DNA of 64,000 nucleotides. It comes from Ornithinibacillus scapharcae TW25. Lineage in GTDB: Bacteria > Bacillota > Bacilli > Bacillales > Amphibacillaceae. The stretch is from positions 1 through 64,000 of the forward strand of contig NZ_AEWH01000046.1 of the NCBI RefSeq assembly GCF_000190475.1, given 5' to 3'. Below the pieces are notes generated by a model, which had not been told where the DNA came from, made no database searches, and was given only the letters and a program-made list of their open reading frames with translations. Below are positions 17,522-26,365 of this stretch, piece by piece. Each line of letters begins with the position of its first letter. Positions within the stretch are counted from its first letter, which is position 1. A program made the translations under genes and the position numbers.

Positions 17522-18010
17522 ATGTTTAACATGATGGAACAAGAAGATTTGGAAACAATTAGAGAACTAATTAAGGACATAGACACTGCCATGTTGACTA
17601 CCGTAACAGAAGAAGGGCTTGTTTCTCGTCCAATGAAAACTCAAGAAGTAGAGTTTGATGGTGATTTGTGGTTTTTCACCAAAAAGGATACTAGTAAATA
17701 TGAAGAAATTTTACATGATCAAGATGTTAATGTGGCGTATGTTGGTAAATCGTATGTTTCTATTCGTGGAAGAACTGAAATCGTTGAGGATTTAAATAAG
17801 AAAAAGGAGTTATGGAGCAAAGCTTATGAGAAGATCATGCAAACTTCTTATGATGATCCTAACGTTGTTTTAATTAAGGTCAAAGTGGAAGCAGCCGAAT
17901 ATTGGGATACAGGTAATCTTACAAAAAAAGTCGCCTATCTTTATAAACGGATGACAGGACAAGATTCAAAATCGACAGATGTTAATGAGACGGTAGAATT
18001 TAATAATTAA
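17522..18010 (+). CDS. Pyridoxamine 5'-phosphate oxidase-fold general stress protein
   Basis: A 162-residue split-barrel flavin-binding protein. The ATG at 17522 is preferred over GTG 17513 because the GAGGTGAT site sits seven bases before it. Family signature: IDTAMLTTVTEEGLVSRPM, EFDGDLWFFT, KYEEI and VNVAYVG, ending with EYWDT. It resembles general stress protein 26 (YdaG-type), which binds FMN or a related cofactor; enzymatic activity is not established for the family. I do not see a convincing sigma-B promoter. Confidence 0.88.
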   Translation: MFNMMEQEDLETIRELIKDIDTAMLTTVTEEGLVSRPMKTQEVEFDGDLWFFTKKDTSKYEEILHDQDVNVAYVGKSYVSIRGRTEIVEDLNKKKELWSKAYEKIMQTSYDDPNVVLIKVKVEAAEYWDTGNLTKKVAYLYKRMTGQDSKSTDVNETVEFNN

Positions 18011-18048
18011 AAAATGGGTTGTCTAGTTACAGGACAACCCATTTTTTT
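18011..18048 (+). terminator. Intrinsic terminator
   Basis: AAAATGGGTTGTC/GACAACCCATTTTTTT hairpin directly after the PPOX-fold gene. The A-rich left flank would also serve the opposite strand. Confidence 0.9.
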
Positions 18049-18057
18049 AAACACTGG

Positions 18058-18267
18058 TTAGCGTGAGACCTTTGGAGGTTGACATACGTCACACATCCGT
18101 TGGTTATTATTTTTAAACTTCTTAAATGTTTTTTCGAAGTTGTTGCCACATGCACACTTAAATAACAGCTTCTGAGAATAACCATGATATTCTGTCGTTA
18201 GCAATTTACTTTCCGAATTGGTCTCAACAAATTTTTTTATTTCACCGATCGTCCATCGTTTATTCAT
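18058..18267 (-). CDS. Small zinc-ribbon-like protein
   Basis: A 69-residue protein with a CACG knuckle (residues 38-41) and a CDVC knuckle (59-62) that could bind one zinc. The N-terminus WTIGEIKKFVETNSESKLLT is followed by a CGNNFEKTFKKFKNN segment, a pattern seen in DNA-associated modules of phage and mobile-element proteins. Function unknown. GGAGGTG ribosome site before ATG 18267. Confidence 0.6.
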   Translation of the reverse strand: MNKRWTIGEIKKFVETNSESKLLTTEYHGYSQKLLFKCACGNNFEKTFKKFKNNNQRMCDVCQPPKVSR

Positions 18268-18623
18268 TCACATACACCTCCATGTGGTATCCATTGCGGA
18301 GGCTATTCTAGGCATCCGTCCATTTATAAGAAAAAGTAGTAATATCATAGCAACTCATTATAACATAACCTAGCCCATAATTATAGAACTGTTAATATCA
18401 CATTGTATGAGGTTTCCAAGTTGTCAGCTTATCAATCTCCTGTTTATTTACCCATTCCAAAAATTCGTGGGTATCTTGAGATAAGCGTCTCCAATATAAG
18501 ACCAATTCCCTAACAGGTTTAATTCTTTTAGTATATCACTCGCTACCTTTGTTCAAATACCTACACGTTGTAATATATCCATTAGTTTAGTAATACCTTT
18601 CTATAAAGATTTACCTCATATTG
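18268..18623. other. Intergenic region with a possible gene fragment
   Basis: On the minus strand 18398-18533 an open frame without a start reads ELVLYWRRLSQDTHEFLEWV then KLTTWKPHTM and a stop. It looks protein-like but has no start codon, ribosome site or recognised family. It is probably a remnant or chance. The rest shows nothing. Confidence 0.25.
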
Positions 18624-18890
18624 TTAATTGACAGTAGTTACAGAATAATAAGCTACTAGACCTATCACTGCTAAGATTTGTATGATAATTCCTAATGAGC
18701 TACAAATTAAACCCGAAGTCACTAGACCCCTTCCATCTTCATTCGTTTGTTTAATCTCCATTGCTGCTTTTCTTGATACGATAACCCCGATAATACCGGG
18801 GATTAAACCGAATATTGGTATTAAAATGGAGAGAATTCCGATAGTTAAAGAGATTACAGATTTAGTATTGGTGTTAGTTTTTTCAACCAA
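18624..18890 (-). CDS. DUF4190-type small membrane protein
   Basis: An 88-residue protein with two hydrophobic hairpin segments (residues 12-38 and 60-85) around the cytoplasmic-type linker SRKAAMEIKQTNEDGRGL. The GxIxxxxG...A(x)xxI(x)xxxxGRG(x)xxxG layout is that of DUF4190 membrane domains. It starts at TTG 18890, five bases after GAGGGGG. Function unknown. Confidence 0.7.
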   Translation of the reverse strand: MVEKTNTNTKSVISLTIGILSILIPIFGLIPGIIGVIVSRKAAMEIKQTNEDGRGLVTSGLICSSLGIIIQILAVIGLVAYYSVTTVN

Positions 18891-18976
18891 ATATACCCCC
18901 TCCTCTTTTCAATCTGTTCCTTTTCCTAAATAAACATCCCGTTCAGCAATATAATATTTTAAGTTAACAATAATCA

Positions 18977-19537
18977 TTAGCTATGTTTCCAATCTCTTTT
19001 TAATAAGGAAAAGGAATAATGATCATAATATGAACCCCTAAATAAATGCTTATCTCTATATACTCCTTCATTTACAAATCCAAGCTTTTCTAATAGTTTT
19101 ATAGAATTATCGTTTTCTAAAGCAACATAAGCGTTAATTCTATTTAAATTCATATGTTTAAATCCACTTTCAATTGCACGAATTAACGCTTCTTTCATGT
19201 ACCCTTGTCCCCAATATTCGTGCCATAGATCATAGCCTATTTCTGCAATATTATTCATTCTGTCCCAATTATCATAGCCACACGTTCCAATTGGTTCTTG
19301 CTTTGCACCTTTTTTAATGATTACCCAACGGTTGTATCCCTTCTCTTCTGGATTTTTATTCCACTTCACAAAATTTATTGCATCATTTCTATTTGTAAAT
19401 AATTCTTCATCATATAAAAACTCACATACTCTTTCATCACTAAAATGCTTATAAATAAAATCAACATCCTCATCATTTACATTTCGCAATAATAACCTAT
19501 CTGTTTCTATATTCGGGAACTTTTTCTGTTTACTCAT
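18977..19537 (-). CDS. GNAT N-acetyltransferase, RimJ/RimL type
   Basis: A 186-residue acetyltransferase starting at ATG 19537 (AAGGAG seven bases before); an in-frame start at 19555 is less supported. Signature: IETDRLLLRNVNDEDVDFIY, IGYDLWHEYWGQGYMKEAL for the acetyl-CoA pyrophosphate loop (Q-x-G-Y/x), NRINAYVALENDNSIKLLEK and LGFVNEGVYRD. Members acetylate protein N-termini, ribosomal proteins or small molecules; the substrate is not predictable. Confidence 0.88.
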   Translation of the reverse strand: MSKQKKFPNIETDRLLLRNVNDEDVDFIYKHFSDERVCEFLYDEELFTNRNDAINFVKWNKNPEEKGYNRWVIIKKGAKQEPIGTCGYDNWDRMNNIAEIGYDLWHEYWGQGYMKEALIRAIESGFKHMNLNRINAYVALENDNSIKLLEKLGFVNEGVYRDKHLFRGSYYDHYSFSLLKRDWKHS

Positions 19538-19655
19538 TAGACGACTCCTTAACAATTTATAATCTTCCCTATTAACCTATGAACCTCTTTCTAAATATAG
19601 TCATTGAATCATCTTTTTAGGTTGATTTGCAACATATAATCTAAGGTGTTTTCTA

Positions 19656-19994
19656 TTATTTCAATACTTTATAATTAGAATGGTATTTAGAATAAAATTG
19701 AAAGAAGAATGGAGATATCATAAAGACCACAGTACTTAATAAAAAATAAATTATTAAAAACAAGGATAGAGATAAAATATCGGAAGTATCTAGATGATTA
19801 AGTACAATATAACCGCTAATAAATGCCGTAATAAATAGTAATACTGAATTTATTATTTTTGATTCAAGATTTAAACTATGTTCCGTATCGCATTTTCTAC
19901 ATTTCACTGTGTTGCTATATCTTAAAGACTTCCATACTGTTTTATAAATTTCTATCCACTTAAACCTTGTATGACACTTCTCGCACTTTTGCAT
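19656..19994 (-). CDS. Zinc-finger membrane protein (TIGR04104-like)
   Basis: A 112-residue protein. The N-terminal motif MQKCEKCHTRFKW...VWKSLRY then VKCRKCDTEHSLN gives two CxxC knuckles about 27 residues apart, the pattern of the CXXC-20-CXXC putative zinc-binding family. Two hydrophobic helices follow (residues 48-66 and 72-95). Function unknown. A small minus-strand gene in the accessory stretch. Confidence 0.75.
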   Translation of the reverse strand: MQKCEKCHTRFKWIEIYKTVWKSLRYSNTVKCRKCDTEHSLNLESKIINSVLLFITAFISGYIVLNHLDTSDILSLSLFLIIYFLLSTVVFMISPFFFQFYSKYHSNYKVLK

Positions 19995-20176
19995 ATTAAT
20001 TACCTCCTAACACATATTTCCATCCCTAATTTTTCTCTGATCCTTGCTAGTATGTGTACCCTTTTTACAACGCTTCTATTAATAATCATAACATATTTTG
20101 TAATTATCGGAATAATATATACATTAAATCGTAAGGCGTTTTATCTAATAGCTATATTCCAATAAACACAAAAAAA

Positions 20177-20285
20177 GTCATAGGTTATTCATACCTATGA
20201 CGCTTCCATTTATGACTTACAAAAACGTAGTTTGGTTTTCTAGCTACTATCGTTTCATTCATTCGTTTAACGATGGTGTGATGTG
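20177..20285 (-). pseudogene. Displaced duplicate of the gcvPB 3' end and terminator
   Basis: The minus strand reads [17 protein letters not shown] and then the hairpin GTCATAGGT...ACCTATGAC. The real gcvPB tail at 24905-24990 reads [17 protein letters not shown] and is followed by the hairpin CGTCATAGGT...CCTATGACG at the same distance. The similarity covers roughly 110 bases and ends abruptly upstream. No start codon or gene body is present. It looks like a fragment left by duplication or recombination about 4.7 kb from the intact gene. Confidence 0.65.
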
Positions 20286-20317
20286 AAGTCTGAGGGGAAT
20301 CCCATTGCCTATATGTA

Positions 20318-20755
20318 TTATCTTTGTAAAAGCATATCGACGTGGGGGATATTATCTTCTAAATATATTTCGGATATGGCTTGAAATCCAAAGTAACCAT
20401 AGAATTTTCTCAAATAATCTTGGGCTTGAATTTTAACAGTTGTTTCTTTCAATTCATTTTGTATAATATCCAGCCCTCTTTGTAGAAGTTCTTCCGCAAT
20501 ACCTTGTCCCCTGTATTCTTTCTTTACAAAGACTCTTCCAATAGAAGTTTCTGGATAAGTAATACCTGCAGGAACAATTCTTAAATATGCAATGATTTGT
20601 CCATTATCTTCTTTAAAAAGATGATAAGAATAAGGATCTTTACCATCAACTTCTAAATAAGGACAATTTTGTTCAACTACAAAAACTAAAGTTCTTTCTT
20701 TTAAAAGATTATATAGTTCCTTATTTGTTAACTCATCAAATTTTTTAGTTTCCAA
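20318..20755 (-). CDS. ElaA-like GNAT N-acetyltransferase
   Basis: About 145 residues from TTG 20755, which follows AGAGGTG; an upstream in-frame TTG at 20788 has no ribosome site. ElaA features are KKFDELTNKELYNLLKERTLVFVVEQ, CPYLEVDGKDPYSYHL, IGRVFVKKEYRGQGIAEELL (acetyl-CoA loop R-G-x-G) and FYGYFGFQAISEIYLEDNIP ending the domain. The substrate of this family is not established. Confidence 0.88.
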   Translation of the reverse strand: METKKFDELTNKELYNLLKERTLVFVVEQNCPYLEVDGKDPYSYHLFKEDNGQIIAYLRIVPAGITYPETSIGRVFVKKEYRGQGIAEELLQRGLDIIQNELKETTVKIQAQDYLRKFYGYFGFQAISEIYLEDNIPHVDMLLQR

Positions 20756-20925
20756 CTCATAAAATTCACCTCTTATTTCCTGTTGCAAATGCTTTTTGAA
20801 GGAGATGCAAAAGGGTCCCCATTTCTAAAAGTCCATCTAATGTAACCATTAATCACACAAAAATTAACTAAGACAAAAATATAACCTAAACTACCTCTAT
20901 ATCTTAAGTACAATCTTTAATGAAC

Positions 20926-20947
20926 AAAAGGGATGCTAGCATCCCTA
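20926..20947 (-). terminator. Terminator of the YhfP-type gene
   Basis: AGGGATGC/GCATCCCT hairpin followed on the minus strand by TTTTGTT, about 35 bases after the stop at 20980. Confidence 0.65.
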
Positions 20948-20979
20948 GATAAATACTAAATCCCTCTTCGTCATTTTAG

Positions 20980-21972
20980 TCATAATTTCACGATTGTTCT
21001 TCCACGTGCTTGGCCCTTAAGTAGAGTAGGTAACACTTCTGGAAGTTGCTGAAGTGATATTTCTTGTTGAACAAAACCTTCTATGTTTGCTGTTTTGAAA
21101 TCTGTAGCTAATCTGTTCCACACTTCCAATCGTACTTCCATTGGACAATAGACAGAATCGATTCCCAGTAAGTTTACCCCTCGTAAAATAAAAGGAAATA
21201 CTGTTGTTGGAAGATTTATTCCTGCAGTTAAACCACTGACAGCAACAGAGCCGCCGTATTGAATTTGACTTAATAAGGATGCAAGTGGTTCGCCACCAAC
21301 TGGATCTACAGCAGCAGCCCATTTCTGTTTACCTAACGCTTTGATTTTGCCATCATATACTTCATTGCGTGAAATAATGGAAGTTGCTCCGAGATTCTTT
21401 AAATACTCCTGTTCCGAGTCTTTACCTGTACTCGCTTCAACTACATACCCAAGACTTGAGAGAATAGAGACAGCAAAGCTACCAACACCACCAGTAGCAC
21501 CGGTGACAAGCAGCCTTCCCTTTTCAGGGGAAACACCATTTTCTTCAAGTCGTAAAACTGATAATGCTGCAGTAAAACCAGCTGTTCCAATTATCATTGC
21601 TTCTTTTAAGGTAAGACCTTTTGGAAGAGGGACAACCCATTTTGCAGGAATACGAGCATACTCACTATACCCCCCAAAATGGGAAACACCAATCTCATAG
21701 CTAGTAGCTATAACTTCGTCACCTTCTTGAAATCGAGGATTCTTAGACGATACAACGACCCCCGCTAAATCGATACCAGGTACCAATGGATAAGTCTTGA
21801 CAATGTTTCCATTAGGAATTGTAGCGAGACTATCTTTATAATTGATACCCGAATATTGGACGTGAATCAATACTTCTCCCTCTGGTAAATCCTCAATCGC
21901 TAACTTTTGAAGTTTTACAGAAAATTGGTCTTTGTGTTTATTTACAACTAGTGCATCAAATGGCTGTATCAT
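20980..21972 (-). CDS. yhfP: YhdH/YhfP-family quinone oxidoreductase (acryloyl-CoA reductase type)
   Basis: A 330-residue medium-chain dehydrogenase without structural zinc. An N-terminal GroES-like domain (SGINYKDSLAT, PLVPGIDLAGVV) is followed by the NADPH-binding Rossmann domain with VTGATGGVGSFAVSIL near residue 157. The ending GRTIVKL is typical. Family members reduce acrylyl-CoA or similar enoyl and quinone substrates with NADPH. Monocistronic by context. The gene symbol follows the closest B. subtilis subfamily and is less certain than the family. Confidence 0.88.
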   Translation of the reverse strand: MIQPFDALVVNKHKDQFSVKLQKLAIEDLPEGEVLIHVQYSGINYKDSLATIPNGNIVKTYPLVPGIDLAGVVVSSKNPRFQEGDEVIATSYEIGVSHFGGYSEYARIPAKWVVPLPKGLTLKEAMIIGTAGFTAALSVLRLEENGVSPEKGRLLVTGATGGVGSFAVSILSSLGYVVEASTGKDSEQEYLKNLGATSIISRNEVYDGKIKALGKQKWAAAVDPVGGEPLASLLSQIQYGGSVAVSGLTAGINLPTTVFPFILRGVNLLGIDSVYCPMEVRLEVWNRLATDFKTANIEGFVQQEISLQQLPEVLPTLLKGQARGRTIVKL

Positions 21973-22204
21973 TGTTATTACTCCTTATTTGAATAAGACA
22001 TTTTAATTTTAATTTTAATATATCAATCTTTTCATGTCAGCAGTTACATTAGTAAGATAACTTCTAGTCATGTTAAAATAATGCCACCCTGTTGCAAAAC
22101 TCCTTAATTCACATCTATCTTATCAAACAGGTACAGAGCAGGCCCTCATTATGATTGATACGATCAAATGGTTTGGTACAGTATCAGTAGCGTTCTATTA
22201 AGGT

Positions 22205-23116
22205 TCATCTAAGGTGTATTGTCTTCATTTCATACTGAAGAATATCTATTGCTTCTTCTATCATTTCTTTATTATTCCTTTTTAGCCCTTCTAATAATAG
22301 TACAACGTTATCAGCTGTAAGGAAAAAAGACAGCTTTTCAAACTTATGTTGAACATTTTCTTCCTTTCTCAGTCCCATCACTATTTTAGCAAATGCTTCT
22401 CCACACTCTTCTAATAAGTACAAGTATTCATAGTCAGGGTCGCCAATCTTTATGTCACCAAAATCGATGACTCCTGTTAACTCTTGCCTCTTTTGATCAA
22501 ATAATAAATGGTCCATCGATAAATCAGCATGAAGGAGCTTAGGTGAATACTTAAAATTGTTTTTATTTTCCAGGTACATTTCAAATCGATAAGAAATATA
22601 TGTTTGCAAATCTTGATTAACTTCTGGAAAGGCTTTTTCTTTCACCTCATAAAAAGTCTCTAAGTAAGATTGATAGAAATTCTTTACTGGGATATCTAAG
22701 TTTTTTGCATGGGCAACACTGAATGAACTGATTTGATCCATAAATTCAGCAATTTGATGGGCGATTTTGTTCTTTGTTTCTGGCGGTAGTGAGCAAAATA
22801 GTTGTTCATTCATGGGCTCTCCAGGTAATAATCTGTATCCGACAAAAGGAAAACCGTTATCTTGTTTCCCCAAAAAAATAAATTCCGGTATGTTTAGAGA
22901 AATATGCTTTTTTAAGCTCGGTAACGCTTTTATTTCTATTTCTGTATCGATGGCTCCAGCTTTTTCCTTAGGAAATCGAAATACGACCTCATGATTGATC
23001 AGATAGGCACGACTCATCCAGCCCTCACCAAGTTTTATAATATGATTAACTTTCATGTTATTAAAATTACTATTAATCATTTTCTTAACCCAATCAAATT
23101 CAGTATATTTGATCAT
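22205..23116 (-). CDS. Aminoglycoside phosphotransferase-like kinase
   Basis: A 303-residue APH-fold kinase from ATG 23116 with an AAAGGAG site. Landmarks: AYLINHEVVFRFPKEK (N-lobe with the ATP lysine), the catalytic loop LLHADLSMDHLLFD (H-x-D, His in place of Asn) and GVIDFGDIKIGDPDYEYLYL for the metal-binding Asp. The GEPMNEQLF-type linker is usual for the family. It may modify an antibiotic or an unrelated small molecule. It is preceded by the third 20-bp repeat copy and shares only the fold with the APH-like gene at 6325-7239. Confidence 0.82.
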   Translation of the reverse strand: MIKYTEFDWVKKMINSNFNNMKVNHIIKLGEGWMSRAYLINHEVVFRFPKEKAGAIDTEIEIKALPSLKKHISLNIPEFIFLGKQDNGFPFVGYRLLPGEPMNEQLFCSLPPETKNKIAHQIAEFMDQISSFSVAHAKNLDIPVKNFYQSYLETFYEVKEKAFPEVNQDLQTYISYRFEMYLENKNNFKYSPKLLHADLSMDHLLFDQKRQELTGVIDFGDIKIGDPDYEYLYLLEECGEAFAKIVMGLRKEENVQHKFEKLSFFLTADNVVLLLEGLKRNNKEMIEEAIDILQYEMKTIHLR

Positions 23117-23154
23117 ATTCAGTCTCCTTTAATAGTTAGGGAGTTCCACTTACC

Positions 23155-23174
23155 ATACTAACATAATATTCCAA
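23155..23174 (-). repeat. 20-bp intergenic repeat, copy 3
   Basis: TTGGAATATTATGTTAGTAT on the minus strand, identical to the copies at 2159-2178 and 8797-8816; 39 bases before the ATG of the APH-like kinase at 23116. Confidence 0.6.
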
Positions 23175-23311
23175 TAACACTATTTTATTTTCCCAAATTA
23201 ATCGGAGCATTTTAATATTCACCTTTATTAACCAATGAAAACACGTTGAATATGGAGATGTTGAAGTATCAGGTTATAGTTAGTATGGTTCTTTCTGCAA
23301 GAAAAGCAGAA

Positions 23312-23360
23312 ATAAAACAGCCCCTGAAATTCTCCAATCATGGTAGAACTTCAGAGGCTG
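23312..23360 (-). terminator. Terminator of the VOC-fold gene
   Basis: CAGCCTCTGAAGTTCT/AGAATTTCAGGGGCTG imperfect stem, then TTTTATTT on the minus strand, about 50 bases after the stop at 23412. Confidence 0.75.
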
Positions 23361-23411
23361 TGATGGAATCACTTTCTTCGTGTTAAAATGTTGATGAGAC
23401 CCTCATCAGAT

Positions 23412-23867
23412 TTAACTAACGAAACTATCTAGAAATTTACTCGCTTCACCATTAAATTTCCACATTACTCCAAACTGATCAACTAGCATTCCAAAACTCG
23501 TTGACCATGGCGTGGAAGCTATCGGCATGATTACAGTACCACCTTCTGATAGACCTTCAAATAATCGTTTATTCACTTCTTGATCAGCGTCAATAATACT
23601 GATTATGACGTTAGTCCCTTGTTTGTTTTGGCCTAACCCTGCTTGCATAAAAGGTGGGACATCAGAAATCATGATTATATTACCTAAAAACTCAATTCGA
23701 GATTCCATTATCATGTTTTGTTCTTCTTCTGTAAATGGGGCATTTGGATTTTGACCAAAAGCACCGAATCTCACCATTTTAACATTAGTTGCTTGTAATG
23801 CCTTTTCATAAAAAACTAATGCTTCCTCTGCTCTTCCGTCAAATTGTAGATAAGATATTGCTTTCAT
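23412..23867 (-). CDS. PhnB-like VOC-fold protein
   Basis: A 151-residue protein of the 3-demethylubiquinone methyltransferase-like or PhnB-type glyoxalase fold: YLQFDGRAEEALVFYEKAL, IMISDVPP, ADQEVNKRLFEGLSEGGTV and FGMLVDQFGVMWKFN. The family binds a metal or small ligand; most members lack an assigned reaction. It is transcribed divergently from the WYL regulator at 23945, with about 75 bases between the starts, so that regulator may control it (inference). Confidence 0.85.
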   Translation of the reverse strand: MKAISYLQFDGRAEEALVFYEKALQATNVKMVRFGAFGQNPNAPFTEEEQNMIMESRIEFLGNIIMISDVPPFMQAGLGQNKQGTNVIISIIDADQEVNKRLFEGLSEGGTVIMPIASTPWSTSFGMLVDQFGVMWKFNGEASKFLDSFVS

Positions 23868-23944
23868 TAGTTAATTCCTCCTTTTCATATTTGAAGTATA
23901 ATAGGACATAGACGACAACCGTGTGTCGTATATGGGAGGGAAAT

Positions 23945-24853
23945 ATGAAAAAAATTGAACGACTTATCTCAATAGTAATGATTTTGTTACAAAAAGAAGT
24001 TGTTTCGGCATCTGAGTTTAGTCGACTTTTTAATGTAACTAGACGAACTATCCAACGTGATATGGAAACATTAAGTTATGCAAACATCCCTATTTATGCG
24101 GAATATGGCGCTGAAGGCGGATATGCGCTAATGGAAGAGTATAAATTTGATAAGCGATTATTAACTCACAAGGATATTGAAAATATTCTCGTAGCTTTAG
24201 GTGGTTTTGAACAACTGATTACGAATCATGAGGTTCAAACCACTATTCAAAAAATCAAAGGAATGAGCATTGCGGATATTTCCCCAAAACTTGATTTAAC
24301 TTTTTATAATTGGGTAGGAAGAAGTCAAATTAAGGAAGATCTTCTATTGATTAAGCAAGCAATTGAAAAGCATTGGTTACTAAAGTTTGAGTATGTAGAC
24401 CAATTAGGAAACATAACTTATAGGGTCGTTGAACCATATAAGCTACATTTAAGCGAAATGCATTGGTATCTATATGGTTATAGTTTAGAACGGGAAGACT
24501 ATCGAACGTTTAAATTGACTAGGATAACAAATATCCAAAAAGACGGTTTTTATGTTCCAAGATCCGATAAGATAATGGTAGAAAAAAAACAACATAATGA
24601 ACAACAACGATTAGTTAAAGTACAGTTATTGATAGATGTTGCTGTAAGAGATCAATTTATTGAGAGATACGGAAAAAAATCCGTTTCAAAAATGAATACA
24701 AAAGAATACTATGCGACAATTGAATTGCCTGATAATCAATTCTCCTACCAATTTTTAGCTGGATTCGGTAATAAAGTTAAGATTTTGAAGCCAGAAACTT
24801 TTATTACAAAATATTTAAATTTTCTAGAGGAAACAGTAAAGCTATACAAATAG
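23945..24853 (+). CDS. YafY/DeoR-type regulator with WYL domain
   Basis: A 302-residue transcription factor from ATG 23945 (GGGAGGG five bases before). The N-terminal winged helix has SASEFSRLFNVTRRTIQRDM. The middle WYL domain has LKFEYVDQLGNITYRVVEPY...WYLYGYSLEREDYRTFKLTRI. A C-terminal WCX extension follows. WYL domains sense nucleic acids or nucleotides in several systems. The divergent VOC-fold gene is the likeliest target, as such pairs are common. Confidence 0.88.
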   Translation: MKKIERLISIVMILLQKEVVSASEFSRLFNVTRRTIQRDMETLSYANIPIYAEYGAEGGYALMEEYKFDKRLLTHKDIENILVALGGFEQLITNHEVQTTIQKIKGMSIADISPKLDLTFYNWVGRSQIKEDLLLIKQAIEKHWLLKFEYVDQLGNITYRVVEPYKLHLSEMHWYLYGYSLEREDYRTFKLTRITNIQKDGFYVPRSDKIMVEKKQHNEQQRLVKVQLLIDVAVRDQFIERYGKKSVSKMNTKEYYATIELPDNQFSYQFLAGFGNKVKILKPETFITKYLNFLEETVKLYK

Positions 24854-24867
24854 AATTGTCAACGAAC

Positions 24868-24903
24868 AGAAAACGTCATAGGTAGCTCCTATGACGTTTT
24901 CTT
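24868..24903. terminator. Bidirectional terminator between the WYL regulator and gcvPB
   Basis: AAAACGTCATAGG/CCTATGACGTTTT with T runs in both directions; it serves both converging genes. Confidence 0.9.
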
Positions 24904-24904
24904 T

Positions 24905-26365
24905 TTAAGACTTATAATAACGAAGTATTGGCTTTCTAGCTGCTGTTGTTTCATCCATCCGTTTAACAATTGTATGGTGAGGTGCTTCTTGAACAATCTC
25001 TGGATTGTTTTCCGCTTCCTCAGCAATTTGTAGCATCGTATCAATGAAACCATCCAATGTTTCTTTCGATTCTGTTTCAGTCGGCTCGATCATCAGTGCC
25101 TCTTCCACATTCAATGGGAAGTAAATGGTTGGTGGATGATAATCAAAATCAAGCAGTCGTTTCGCAATATCAAGTGTTCTTACTCCTAATTTCTTCTGTC
25201 TTCTACCAGAAAGAACGAACTCATGCTTACAATGTTGTGTATATGGTAGGTCATATGCTTTCTCTAGCTTACGCATCATATAGTTAGCATTAAGTACCGC
25301 ATATTCACTTACCTTCTTAAGACCTTCCCCACCCATCGTACGAATATACGTATAGGCACGTAGATTAATACCGAAGTTACCGTAATAAGGTTTAACTCGA
25401 CCGATTGACTGTGGACGGTCATATTCAAAGTTATAGAAATCATTCTCTTTTACGATTACTGGTTTCGGTAAATATGGCTCTAATTCCGCGGATACCCCTA
25501 CTGGACCAGAACCAGGTCCGCCACCACCGTGTGGGCCTGTGAATGTTTTATGCAAGTTTAAATGAACCACATCAAATCCCATATCTCCTGGACGAGCATA
25601 TCCCATAATGGCATTTAAATTCGCACCGTCATAGTACAACTTACCACCTGCATTATGGACAATCTCGGCCATTTCCAAGATTTCGGTTTCGAATAATCCT
25701 AGTGTATTTGGGTTAGTTAGCATTAGTGCAGCTGTATCTTCCCCAACAACGCGTCTTAGATCTTCTAAATCTACTAATCCATTTTCATTGGATTTAACCG
25801 TTACCGCTTCAAAACCAGCAACTGTCGCGGATGCAGGGTTAGTACCATGAGCAGAGTCAGGAACAATGACCTTTGTTCGGTGGAAATCCCCGTTGGCTTC
25901 ATGAAATGCACGAATCATCATCAGTCCTGTCCATTCACCATGAGCACCTGCAGCAGATTGCAAGGACACTCCAGCCATACCAGTAATTTCCTTTAGGGCT
26001 TCTTGCAGATCAAACATCATTTCAAGTGCACCTTGGACCGTTTTTGGATCCTGATATGGATGGATATGACTAAATCCATCCAAACGTGCAACATCTTCAT
26101 TAATTTTAGGATTATATTTCATGGTACAAGAACCTAGAGGATAGAAACCTGAATCGACACCATAGTTTCGATTCGATAGGCCTGTATAATGACGGATAAT
26201 ATCTAGTTCACTAACCTCAGGTAACTCTGGAGCTTCTTGTCTTACATATGTCTCGGTTAGTTCTGCTTCCAAATCGATTTCTGGCACATCAATTTCTGGT
26301 AAATTAAAGCTAACTCTTCCTTCTTTACTACGTTCAAAAATCAATGGAAAATCTTGATTACTCAT
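24905..26365 (-). CDS. gcvPB: Glycine dehydrogenase (decarboxylating) subunit 2
   Basis: A 486-residue beta subunit of the split P-protein. It carries the pyridoxal phosphate lysine in [20 protein letters not shown]. Other features are [22 protein letters not shown] and [14 protein letters not shown]. With GcvPA it decarboxylates glycine and loads the aminomethyl group on lipoyl-GcvH. It overlaps gcvPA by eight bases, and both are downstream of gcvT under the glycine riboswitch. Confidence 0.98.
   Translation of the reverse strand: MSNQDFPLIFERSKEGRVSFNLPEIDVPEIDLEAELTETYVRQEAPELPEVSELDIIRHYTGLSNRNYGVDSGFYPLGSCTMKYNPKINEDVARLDGFSHIHPYQDPKTVQGALEMMFDLQEALKEITGMAGVSLQSAAGAHGEWTGLMMIRAFHEANGDFHRTKVIVPDSAHGTNPASATVAGFEAVTVKSNENGLVDLEDLRRVVGEDTAALMLTNPNTLGLFETEILEMAEIVHNAGGKLYYDGANLNAIMGYARPGDMGFDVVHLNLHKTFTGPHGGGGPGSGPVGVSAELEPYLPKPVIVKENDFYNFEYDRPQSIGRVKPYYGNFGINLRAYTYIRTMGGEGLKKVSEYAVLNANYMMRKLEKAYDLPYTQHCKHEFVLSGRRQKKLGVRTLDIAKRLLDFDYHPPTIYFPLNVEEALMIEPTETESKETLDGFIDTMLQIAEEAENNPEIVQEAPHHTIVKRMDETTAARKPILRYYKS

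Noticed and set aside
22020-22204. Possible RNA element or gene end downstream of the APH-like kinase
   Set aside because: Short pairings and a frame reading ELRSFATGWHYFNM are visible on the minus strand, but there is no start, family or consistent structure.
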